Below, one piece after another: positions 22,959 through 30,918 of a DNA stretch of 39,317 nucleotides. The translations under genes were made by a program, and so were the position numbers. The stretch covers positions 1 through 39,317 of the forward strand of contig JAFGUP010000368.1 in NCBI GenBank assembly GCA_016938475.1, written 5' to 3'. The notes under the pieces were generated by a model. It did not search any database, was not told where the DNA came from, and saw only the letters and a list, made by a program, of their open reading frames with translations. The stretch's first letter is position 1, and each line of letters starts with the position of its first letter. The stretch comes from Sphaerochaetaceae bacterium (GTDB taxonomy: Bacteria > Spirochaetota > Spirochaetia > Sphaerochaetales > Sphaerochaetaceae).

Positions 22959-23748
22959 GTTCTGTCCCTCGACCGCCCAGCAGTTCGATAAGTCTCTTTG
23001 CACCGAGGACTGCCTGTCCCCGGCGATGGTTGTTGAAGTACACAAGGACCGTATCAACGGAGGATGCGATCATTTTTACCCTCTGTGCGATAGCTTCAAG
23101 TTCTCTCTCACTGTACAGATAATCGTAACGGCCGGCCGCATCGCTCTTCCACCAGGCCTCTCCGTTACGTCCATGCAGACGCAGGTAGGCAAGAGAGGAT
23201 GTGTGTACATCCATCATCGGAGGCATTCCCTTCGTCTCAGGAATATCGAGGGAGACAAGAGATATATTCCGCGTTCTCAGCGCCTCGATAGTCCTGCTGT
23301 TGTACCACTGTCCGTTACGGAATTCCACTGCCAGAGGGAAGGCCGAACACTCTCTGAGGATGGCATCGAGGTATCGTCTCTGATCCGCCTCGTAATGAAA
23401 GGAGTAGGGGAACTGGAACAGGACGGCTTTAAGCCTGTCTGCATGTAACAGCACATCCGCGCTCCGGCAGAACTCTGAGGCAGAGTCCTTCCAGGAAGTG
23501 TAGTCGATGGTGTGGGTGAGCGACTGATGGGCCTTGATCGAGTAGTGCAGAGCTTTGCCACCCTCTTGAATCATGTTCTGCAGCTGAGCCTCTTTCGGCA
23601 TCTGGTAGTAGCTGAAATTCAGTTCGACTGTGTCAAAATCCTGTGCATAGAGTGACAGGAAATCCTGCCTCCGGGTCCCGGCTGGATAGACCGGACCGAC
23701 CCATTCGTTGTAGCTGTAGCCAGATGTGCCGATCAATAGTGTTGCCAT
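22948..23748 (-). CDS. DUF72 (YecE-like) TIM-barrel protein
   Basis: This 266-residue protein begins with the DUF72 signature LIGTSGYSYNEWVGPVYP and carries FDTVELNFSYYQMP, QFPYSFHY, AVEFRNGQWY, YLRLHG and YFNNHRRGQA, all typical of the family. Length is normal. The fold is a TIM barrel; the biochemical role is unknown, although a computational study of a Thermotoga member proposed an endonuclease IV-like DNA-binding site. Here it heads an operon with an ImuB-like and a DnaE-type polymerase, occupying the place of ImuA. I prefer the ATG at 23748, which would be the first base of a leaderless message; a GTG at 23754 is the alternative. Confidence 0.88.
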   Translation of the reverse strand: MATLLIGTSGYSYNEWVGPVYPAGTRRQDFLSLYAQDFDTVELNFSYYQMPKEAQLQNMIQEGGKALHYSIKAHQSLTHTIDYTSWKDSASEFCRSADVLLHADRLKAVLFQFPYSFHYEADQRRYLDAILRECSAFPLAVEFRNGQWYNSRTIEALRTRNISLVSLDIPETKGMPPMMDVHTSSLAYLRLHGRNGEAWWKSDAAGRYDYLYSERELEAIAQRVKMIASSVDTVLVYFNNHRRGQAVLGAKRLIELLGGRGTEHAS

Positions 23749-23754
23749 ACTCAC

Positions 23755-23783
23755 ATAGTACGTAACATATGTTTAGTAGTCAA
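23755..23783 (-). promoter_or_regulatory. Promoter with SOS-box-like palindrome, DUF72-polymerase operon
   Basis: On the minus strand TTGACT (23783-23778), 17 bases and TACTAT (23760-23755) form a strong promoter. Its spacer holds the perfect palindrome AACATATGTT (23773-23764), which matches the core AAC-N4-GTT of Bacillus-type LexA (DinR) boxes but lacks their outer G/C bases. A repressor there would block RNA polymerase. Seven bases separate the -10 box from the ATG at 23748, so the message is probably leaderless; no ribosome site is visible. Confidence 0.65.
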
Positions 23784-23854
23784 GTAGGATTTTACTCGAT
23801 ACTTGCTGGATATTCTCATAACTATCCCGTATGATACATGCAGCGAGGTTATTT

Positions 23855-24829
23855 ATGAACAATCATATCATCCTGCTTTCAGGGGGGTCCGGTAGGCGAT
23901 TATGGCCATTGAGCACTCCCGAGAAGTCAAAACAGTTTCTGCACCTGATTCCCGATGGTGCCGGTGGCGAGATATCGATGCTGAACAGAATGTATCAGCA
24001 GTTGAACCGGGTCCTTCCTTCCTCACATATCGTGGTTGCAACGAGTGAACAGCAGGTCCCTCTGATCAGGGCGGAACTGTCAGAAGAGATCGAAGTGGTC
24101 CCGGAGCCGAACAGGCGTAACACATTTGCCGCCATTGCTCTTGCCTTGAGATATCTCAGAGATGTTTCAGGCGCCGCACAGGAGGACAGTGTCGTAGTGC
24201 TTCCGGTCGATGTGTTCACCGAAGAACGATACTTTCAGGTGGTGAAGAAGATGCTCGATACGGTCACTGACCATCCGGAGCGTGTCACCCTCATGGGTAT
24301 CACTCCCACGTACCCGGCCACTCGCTACGGATATATTCTTCCTGATGGACGATTCCGAGAGAAGCCCGATGAGGAGACCGCGCGCTATCTGGTGGAGGAG
24401 GGTGCACTGTGGAACGGCGGCGTGTTTGCCTTCAATCTGGGTATGATGCTCTCGATCACCGAAGGGAAACTGAAGAAGGGGAGTTACACCGAACTTCTGG
24501 AATCCTATGCACAACAGAAGAGTATCAGCTTCGATTACGAGGTGCTCGAACACCTTGAGGAGGTCGCCGTCGTGCCGTACAGCGGGGCGTGGAATGATAT
24601 CGGCACCTGGGATGCCCTTCTCAGTGAGATAGGTCCGCAGAGGAAAGGGCCTGCCATTATATATCAAAGCAGCAATACCTCGGTGTTGAATGAAACCTTG
24701 CTTCCCATCATAACTCTCGGCACCCGTGATCTTGTGGTCGTAGCCAGTGAATCGGGTATCCTGGTAAGCGATATAGGCAGCTCAGTTAATCTTAAAGAGG
24801 CTCTAGAAGAGCTGGATTCCCACGTGTGA
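23855..24829 (+). CDS. Mannose-1-phosphate guanylyltransferase
   Basis: This 324-residue nucleotidyltransferase should make GDP-mannose from mannose-1-phosphate and GTP in the cytosol for surface polysaccharide or glycoprotein synthesis. The signature LSGGSGRRLWPLSTPEKSKQF is at the N-terminus; VLPVDVF, MGITPTYPATRYGYI, WNGGVFAF and WNDIGTWDALL follow. The C-terminal phosphomannose isomerase domain of bifunctional enzymes is absent. The ATG at 23855 has GAGG seven bases upstream; an in-frame ATG at 23831 has none. It is transcribed divergently from the DUF72 operon and appears to stand alone. Confidence 0.92.
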   Translation: MNNHIILLSGGSGRRLWPLSTPEKSKQFLHLIPDGAGGEISMLNRMYQQLNRVLPSSHIVVATSEQQVPLIRAELSEEIEVVPEPNRRNTFAAIALALRYLRDVSGAAQEDSVVVLPVDVFTEERYFQVVKKMLDTVTDHPERVTLMGITPTYPATRYGYILPDGRFREKPDEETARYLVEEGALWNGGVFAFNLGMMLSITEGKLKKGSYTELLESYAQQKSISFDYEVLEHLEEVAVVPYSGAWNDIGTWDALLSEIGPQRKGPAIIYQSSNTSVLNETLLPIITLGTRDLVVVASESGILVSDIGSSVNLKEALEELDSHV

Positions 24830-24902
24830 AGAAGCTCTGTTTTTCTTGCAGTTTTTTAACACAGACAGGTAGTCGATGGCTTTTGTAGTACGTATTGTAT
24901 AT

Positions 24903-24931
24903 ATTGTAATCATTACAATTAGACTTATATC
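24903..24931 (+). promoter_or_regulatory. 7-1-7 palindromic operator and promoter of the RND operon
   Basis: TTGTAAT-C-ATTACAA at 24904-24918, extended by an A/T pair to 17 bp, is a perfect palindrome in the 7-1-7 form seen for Fur/PerR/Zur-family boxes. It overlaps a possible -35 box TTGTAA (24904-24909), followed by 16 bases and TATATC (24926-24931). The efflux adaptor ATG is at 24962. A repressor is inferred; none is encoded alongside. Confidence 0.55.
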
Positions 24932-24961
24932 GTAAAGATGTTAGATAAAAAGGAGTACTTG

Positions 24962-26080
24962 ATGAAACGATTCCTTGGATACCTGTCCTTTTCAATTCTC
25001 ATACTTATCATGTTGACTTCCTGTATTCCAGGTCAAGATGAAGGTGTACAGGAGAGCAGTGAAGAGATGGCTTCTGCCAGCTGGGTCGTCGATCCGGACG
25101 GTGTTACCGAGTTTTCAAGCATAGTCAGCCAGACTGCTGAAGTGAAAAAGAGGGCCCTCAGGGAGTATGTGTATGCCAGTGCTCCAGTCAGAGGGGTTAA
25201 TGAAGCTGTCTTGAGGGCAGATGTGCCCGGAACTATAGAACGTATAGACGTCAACCTTGGCGACACTGTACAGAAAGAAGATATCCTGGTCACACTTGCC
25301 AGTGGCGTTTCTTCTCTGACGGTACAGCAGCTTGAGGCTCAGCGTGATACTCTTTTGCGACAGATGGATGCTCAGAAGGTGTTGTATGATAGGGGATCTG
25401 TGAGTCAATCTGCCCTCTCAACCACGGAATCTTCACTGAAAGGAATTGAGGCACAGCTCGAGAGTGCACAGGACACCTTGTCCAGTTCGTTCATCAGCTC
25501 ACCGATAGCTGGCAGGATCGGATACCTTGATGATTCACTGGTCATCGGCACGACGGTATCTCCCAACCAGATGATAGCCCGCGTGGTGGATAACACCAGA
25601 ATGAAGCTGATCTTCAGTGTAGGAGAATCGCAGCTGTTTCAGATCAAGGAAGGCTACAGTGCAACTGTAACCATCTCAACGCAGTATGACAGGTATCAGA
25701 GTGAAGGTGTGGTGACAGCAATCAGTGCGGCAAGTGATGAGAGCACCGGTTCCTGGCGTGTGATGGTTGAAGCGGACAATCCTGATCCGGATCTGATACG
25801 TGCAGGTATATCGGCCGATATAGCGATCTTCAACAGTGATGCTCCACTGCAGTTCGTTGTTCCGAACTCGGCGATGGTATACAGAAACGGCATGACCTAT
25901 GTATACCTTCTTGAGAGTGAGAACACTGCAAAGCTGCTTGAAGTGAACCTTCTTGATACATATGGTGACTACACTGCCATTTCCTCAGTAGATGAGGCTG
26001 TCGACCTGAACGATAGAGAAGTGCTTGTCACCCGTCTTGACTCGATCCAGTCAGGCGATGTGGTCGTCACCCGTGAATAG
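24962..26080 (+). CDS. RND efflux periplasmic adaptor lipoprotein
   Basis: This 372-residue membrane fusion protein links the inner-membrane pump to the outer channel. A lipoprotein signal ends in LTSC with lipidation at C21. A biotinyl-lipoyl half-motif (about 90-115, GTIERIDVNLGDTVQKEDILVTL), an alpha-helical hairpin (about 120-175) and the second half (SSPIAGRIGYLDDSLVIGTTV) lead to a beta-barrel domain and a membrane-proximal domain (FVVPNSAMVYRNGMTYVYLL). The ATG at 24962 has AAGGAG upstream; the ATG at 24938 would put charged residues ahead of the signal. It is the first gene of a three-gene efflux operon. Confidence 0.92.
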   Translation: MKRFLGYLSFSILILIMLTSCIPGQDEGVQESSEEMASASWVVDPDGVTEFSSIVSQTAEVKKRALREYVYASAPVRGVNEAVLRADVPGTIERIDVNLGDTVQKEDILVTLASGVSSLTVQQLEAQRDTLLRQMDAQKVLYDRGSVSQSALSTTESSLKGIEAQLESAQDTLSSSFISSPIAGRIGYLDDSLVIGTTVSPNQMIARVVDNTRMKLIFSVGESQLFQIKEGYSATVTISTQYDRYQSEGVVTAISAASDESTGSWRVMVEADNPDPDLIRAGISADIAIFNSDAPLQFVVPNSAMVYRNGMTYVYLLESENTAKLLEVNLLDTYGDYTAISSVDEAVDLNDREVLVTRLDSIQSGDVVVTRE

Positions 26081-26102
26081 CTGACAAGAGGAGATTGATC
26101 GT

Positions 26103-29100
26103 ATGATACATTCACTGGACCCTGCACGAATAAGCATCGGTCGTTTTTCCGTGACGAAACCGGTCCTGATAAACATCCTGATGATCACACTGCTGGTTCT
26201 TGGAGCATTCTCACTCGTACAGCTTCCTCAGGAACAGTTCGCGGAAGTTCCCTTCTACTGGGTGAACATCATCACAGCCTATCCGGGGACCTCAGCGGAG
26301 GATGTCGAATCCTCGGTTACGGTTCCCATCGAAAACAGTTTCAGCGGAATAAGCAAACTCAAGGCCATAGCCTCAACGACTACTGAAGGACTATCGGTTG
26401 TCAGGGTAGAGTTTGACGATGGAATATCTAACGAGGAGTTCAGAACACTTTATCAGGATGCTCAGACCCGTGTCAGTCAGGTCTCTCTGCCGGAAGGAAC
26501 CCTTGACCCGGCGATCGATGACTTTTCATCTGCGGACTTTCTTCCTGTCATTGAAGTTATCCTCAGTGGTAATATGTCGTACGATCAGCTGTATCAGCAG
26601 ACCCACTATCTGAAAGAGAAGATTCTTCAGGTGCAGGATGTCAGCGATGTAAACATCGTGGGACTTCCAGACCGTCAGATCCTGGTACATGTCGACCCTA
26701 AGAAACTTGAATCCCTGGGGTTGAGCATGAACGAGCTCAGCCGAGCCATTCAGCGTGAAAACAGTGTCGTTCCCGGGGGGACGCTCAGCAGCGGTAGCAG
26801 AGAGTACCTGTTGAGAACGCTGGGGTCGATACGGACCAGTGGTGATATTTCACAGGTAACTGTCCGCAGAGGTTCAGACAAGGTGGGCTCGGTAACTGTC
26901 GGTGATGTTGCTGAGGTAGTTGACGGGTTCGACCCCGATTCTCTTGTTCAGCGCTATGATGGAGAGACTTCCGTCTCCCTCAAGGTTATCAAAGTACCCG
27001 GAGGCAGCAGTGTCTCGGTTGTGGACGGGATTACATCCATCGTGAATGAGAGCAGAGCAGACAGCACTTTTACCGGAACGCTGAGTCTGTTCAATGATTC
27101 CACCGTTCAGATTGCATCGAGCCTCTCGGTTCTTGCGGTCAATGCCGGTATAGGGCTTGCGATACTGTTCGTCGTCCTGACTCTGTTCATCGGTCTCAGG
27201 AACGCAGCGATGACAGCTCTTGGTATCCCCGTATCGTTTGCAATCACCTTTATCATTCTTGATTATCTCGGGGAGACGATCAATACCAATACCTTGTTCG
27301 GTCTTGTTCTGGTGCTTGGGCTGATAGTAGACCATGCGATTGTTGTGATCGAGAACTCCTACAGGCTCCGCCTTGAAGGGTATTCACGAGAGGAATCAGC
27401 AATACTCGGAACAGATCAGGTAGTATGGCCGGTCATTGCCGCAACGGGAACCACCGTGGCAGCCTTTCTTCCTCTGATGATCATTCCAGGCACGATAGGG
27501 AAATTTCTGCGGGTCATACCCCTTACTGTTACGATAGCCCTTCTTGCTAGTACAGCAGAGTCTCTGGTGATTCTTCCTTCCCACTTTGCCGACTGGGGAA
27601 AGAAACGGGAACAGAAGAGACTCGAGAGGGGGCAGAATCGGGGTAGTGAGGTAGGGCAGTGGTTTCATGTGGTTCAGTCTGGCTACTCCAGGGTGCTTTC
27701 AGGGGTATACCGGTTCAAGAAGAGTGTCCTTTTCCTTGCCTTTGCACTGACTGTGGGTTCCTTCGCCCTTGTGGGTTATCTTGATACAGACCTGTTCAGT
27801 GCAGAGGACTTCAGTTATTTCACCATCGATATCAAGACTCCCACCGGAAGTTCGATAGAGATGACAGACTCAGTTGTGAGAGCCTTTGAAGAGGTCCTGT
27901 TCGATCCTTCGTATCAGAGTGAGATATCGAGCATCAGTAGTACAGTGGGAGCATCTTCCTCCTCCGCCACCGGCAATGCCTCCAATCTTGCAGAGATCAC
28001 TGTAGACCTGTATGAACAGGATGAAGGGAGGGTGCGCAGTATCGATGAAATTATCGAGAATGTGAGGCAGAAGACCTTCTACATAACCGGAGTAGATGAT
28101 GTGTTCTACCGTAAGGCACAGAACGGACCACCTACTGCGGCCCCTATAGGCTACCGGTTATCCGGGGATGACTATAACGAGCTTATTGCTGCCTCTGAAG
28201 CGCTGAAAGGGTATCTTGGAGAGTATCCAGAGCTGAATACGGTGGAAAGTGACTATGAGAAGGGTTCTCCCGAATTACAGATCGTGCTGAATGCCGAACG
28301 GGCGAGTGCGCTTGGAGTGGATGTGGCAACGATCGGTTCCTTTATACGAAGCAGATACGATGGTATTGAGACAGGTGTCCTGTTTGAGAACAATATCGAA
28401 GTTCCCATAGTTGTTCGTACAGACCTGTCCGAGTCAGATCCGTTCAGTAGTCTTGAACAATCGCTGATTCCCACTGCAGATGGCAGGTTTATACCCTTTT
28501 CTTCTGTAGCCGATATAGAGCTCTCCTCTTCGTATGGTTCGATACGACGTACAGACGGGACCCGTGAGATTCAGGTCACAGCCAACACTTCTGAGGGGGT
28601 CAATACAGGAAGTGTGGATGAGTGGGTGCAGGAGTACTGGGATGAGACCCTTTCCCTTCAGTATCCGGGAGTATCCTTCTCAGCGGGAGGAGATTTTGCC
28701 GAGTTCAATACCCTCCTTCTTGAGATACTCCGGGTATTCCTCATAGGGATTTTCCTTATCTATTTGATTCTTGGAGCACAGTTTAACAGTTACACGCAAC
28801 CACTGCTCATACTGCTTTCCATCCCATTCGCCTTCGTCGGTGTGATCCTGTTCCTGTTCGTTTCGGGAACACCGTTTTCTACGACAGTCCTGTATGCAGG
28901 GGTGGCCCTGGCAGGTATCGCGGTCAATGATGCAATCGTTCTGATCAGTTTCATCAACGATCTCAGGAAGGAGGGAAAGACAGTTGCTGAGGCAGTGAAG
29001 GAAGGAGCCCAGAAGCGCATCCGGCCGATTCTGCTCACTTCTCTTACCACGATCGGAGGGCTGCTTCCCACCTCGTTAGGGATTGGCGGTACGAGTGTCG

Positions 29101-29231
29101 TGTGGGGACCGATGGCTTCCACCATCATGTTCGGCCTTATCTTCTCGACCATAAGTGCTCTGCTGATCATCCCGCTGCTCTACGGGCTGCTGTATGACCG
29201 CAAACGCACTGCATCAGGAGGTGAAGCATGA
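26103..29231 (+). CDS. RND-family efflux pump (AcrB-like), atypical proton relay
   Basis: This 1042-residue inner-membrane transporter has the twelve-helix RND layout with two large extracytoplasmic loops (about 35-335 and 560-865). Family stretches include AYPGTSAEDVESSVTVPIE and LGLIVDHAIVVIENSY. In AcrB the proton relay is D407, D408 and K940; here the aligned residues are D410, H411 and N942. Only one of three is kept, so either coupling differs or other residues substitute. The substrate is not evident. It has an AGAGGAGA ribosome site 22 bases after the adaptor stop and overlaps the channel gene by four bases. Confidence 0.92.
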   Translation: MIHSLDPARISIGRFSVTKPVLINILMITLLVLGAFSLVQLPQEQFAEVPFYWVNIITAYPGTSAEDVESSVTVPIENSFSGISKLKAIASTTTEGLSVVRVEFDDGISNEEFRTLYQDAQTRVSQVSLPEGTLDPAIDDFSSADFLPVIEVILSGNMSYDQLYQQTHYLKEKILQVQDVSDVNIVGLPDRQILVHVDPKKLESLGLSMNELSRAIQRENSVVPGGTLSSGSREYLLRTLGSIRTSGDISQVTVRRGSDKVGSVTVGDVAEVVDGFDPDSLVQRYDGETSVSLKVIKVPGGSSVSVVDGITSIVNESRADSTFTGTLSLFNDSTVQIASSLSVLAVNAGIGLAILFVVLTLFIGLRNAAMTALGIPVSFAITFIILDYLGETINTNTLFGLVLVLGLIVDHAIVVIENSYRLRLEGYSREESAILGTDQVVWPVIAATGTTVAAFLPLMIIPGTIGKFLRVIPLTVTIALLASTAESLVILPSHFADWGKKREQKRLERGQNRGSEVGQWFHVVQSGYSRVLSGVYRFKKSVLFLAFALTVGSFALVGYLDTDLFSAEDFSYFTIDIKTPTGSSIEMTDSVVRAFEEVLFDPSYQSEISSISSTVGASSSSATGNASNLAEITVDLYEQDEGRVRSIDEIIENVRQKTFYITGVDDVFYRKAQNGPPTAAPIGYRLSGDDYNELIAASEALKGYLGEYPELNTVESDYEKGSPELQIVLNAERASALGVDVATIGSFIRSRYDGIETGVLFENNIEVPIVVRTDLSESDPFSSLEQSLIPTADGRFIPFSSVADIELSSSYGSIRRTDGTREIQVTANTSEGVNTGSVDEWVQEYWDETLSLQYPGVSFSAGGDFAEFNTLLLEILRVFLIGIFLIYLILGAQFNSYTQPLLILLSIPFAFVGVILFLFVSGTPFSTTVLYAGVALAGIAVNDAIVLISFINDLRKEGKTVAEAVKEGAQKRIRPILLTSLTTIGGLLPTSLGIGGTSVVWGPMASTIMFGLIFSTISALLIIPLLYGLLYDRKRTASGGEA

Positions 29232-30817
29232 AAAGGCACCGCAGATCTTTCTCACTTTTCATCACGTTGTTTCTTGTACTGGCATCTCTCAGTGCCTCTA
29301 TGTATCCCTCACTCGATATTCCCTTCACGAATGAGTCAGGGAAGTCTTCTGAAGTGAATACCGAATTCCTCTCTGACTTCCTCAGTCAGTGGGAGATGCC
29401 GGATGCACAGATGAACAGGGCCATAGAGGATGTGATCCGAGCTGAAAACAGAACACTCAGGACACTTGAGTCAGTTGCCGAGATCCAGCGCCTCTCACTG
29501 GAGCGGGTGAAAGCCGGTCAGAGACCGACCCTCTCGGTGAACTCGGCCCCCCTGTACTCCTACATTGATGACACTTCTCTTACAGGAGCTCCTCCGGCTA
29601 CGACTATCACCAATCACTCTTTCGGGTTCAACGGAGCTCTTTCGCAGAGTCTCATGACCGGCGGCTCTCTCTCGGTACAGCTCTCTTCGATGAGCTCCCT
29701 CATCACAGATGATGGTGGAACCACATGGACCTGGAACCAGAGCCCTTCTGCATCCCTGTCTCTGACCCAGCCGATCGGTATCAACGACAAGGTGCTTGAC
29801 TTCAACTACGGCAATCATGTGCTTGAGACCAGTGAATTGGCCTATGAGAGTGCACTGATGAGTGTGGAGGATACGGCTCAGGAGCTTTCTCGTGAAGCTC
29901 TTTCCCTCCTGCAGGGGTATCAGGCACTCAGGGAGAGCCGGTTCCTGCTCATCAAGGAGTATGAGATACAGGAAAACCGGGTTCAGGACGCCATCGAGAA
30001 CGAAGCTAAAGGGCTGATCAGCCGCAATGACCTTCTCGCTGAGAAGCAACGACTCTCCACTCTTGCTCTTCAGATCACGAACATGGAATCTGAGATAGCT
30101 TCATTGGAAGAGACTCTGACACTCTTCTCCTCTGACCCGGAGACCCGGAGTTTCCCTCTGGCAACCTCTTCGCTCGAGAGTATCGAAGATCTCTTCCTCC
30201 TGTATGGCAGTACTCTTGATTCCGACCCGTTCTATGAACAGCGTGCTCTTGAGACCGACTCGGCCTACATGCAGGCTCAGCTTGATTACAAAGCGGCACA
30301 GGCCCAGTACGCACAGGGTTCTCCATCTGATGCACCCTCGTTCACTCTGAGCGTCAACTATGAACCGTTCAGTAATCCAGCTCCGGGCAGCAGCTTCAGT
30401 GACAGTATCGGTGATCTGTTCTCATCATCAACCGAACACAACGTTCGTGTATCATTTCTGTTCAATGCTCCTGATGTGTTCAGAAAGACCAGAAGGGCGC
30501 AGACCGGTCAGCTCGATCAGCAGCTCGTGCAGGCGCAGCTGGCAGTAAAGGAGGCAGAGGAACAGGTCAAGGCTTCACTGAAGACACTGCAGCTGAGAAT
30601 CAACGGAGCCTTCGATGCTCTTGAACTGAAGATCAGTGAATATACCCTGGCTAGAACTCAGGCGGAAGATGAACAGATCAGACTTGAGTACGGGTTGAGC
30701 GACGAGTATCAGGTCGCACGGAAGGAAATCGCGATGTATCAAAGTGCATTCAGTCTTCTCGATTCACTCAGGACACTGACAGTACTCGCACAGGAAGTGT
30801 CTCCTCTCCTCAACTGA
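29228..30817 (+). CDS. TolC-like outer membrane efflux channel
   Basis: This 529-residue protein starts with a signal peptide (hydrophobic LFITLFLVLASLSAS after KRHRR) and has the two long alpha-helical and beta-strand repeats of the outer membrane efflux family (OEP): a first half with ENRTLRTLESVAEIQRLSLERVKAG and a second with DYKAAQAQYAQGSPSDAPSFTLSVNY. The ATG overlaps the pump stop (ATGA, 29228-29231). It completes a tripartite efflux machine, which implies a diderm envelope. Confidence 0.9.
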   Translation: MKRHRRSFSLFITLFLVLASLSASMYPSLDIPFTNESGKSSEVNTEFLSDFLSQWEMPDAQMNRAIEDVIRAENRTLRTLESVAEIQRLSLERVKAGQRPTLSVNSAPLYSYIDDTSLTGAPPATTITNHSFGFNGALSQSLMTGGSLSVQLSSMSSLITDDGGTTWTWNQSPSASLSLTQPIGINDKVLDFNYGNHVLETSELAYESALMSVEDTAQELSREALSLLQGYQALRESRFLLIKEYEIQENRVQDAIENEAKGLISRNDLLAEKQRLSTLALQITNMESEIASLEETLTLFSSDPETRSFPLATSSLESIEDLFLLYGSTLDSDPFYEQRALETDSAYMQAQLDYKAAQAQYAQGSPSDAPSFTLSVNYEPFSNPAPGSSFSDSIGDLFSSSTEHNVRVSFLFNAPDVFRKTRRAQTGQLDQQLVQAQLAVKEAEEQVKASLKTLQLRINGAFDALELKISEYTLARTQAEDEQIRLEYGLSDEYQVARKEIAMYQSAFSLLDSLRTLTVLAQEVSPLLN

Positions 30818-30857
30818 CGGGTAGGTAAAGCCGGTTCTCACTGTAGCACGTATGGTA

Positions 30858-30883
30858 ATCACTCCTGTTCAGAAAGGAGTGAT
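30858..30883. terminator. Hairpin between convergent operons
   Basis: ATCACTCC (30858-30865) pairs with GGAGTGAT (30876-30883) around a ten-base loop, between the RND operon stop (30817) and the stop of the minus-strand hydrolase (30919). Neither side has a T-tract. The right arm is also a strong AAAGGAG ribosome-site sequence seven bases ahead of an ATG pair at 30887, discussed in the findings. Confidence 0.4.
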
Positions 30884-30918
30884 ACGATGATGGAACTGTT
30901 CGGAATCGAGAGTAGAGG

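Noticed and set aside
30858-30883. CRISPR, tRNA or mobile-element signals in the window, including short inverted repeats such as this hairpin
   Set aside because: I found no regularly spaced repeats, no tRNA-like arms with a CCA end, no transposase or integrase motif, and no terminal inverted repeats flanking genes.
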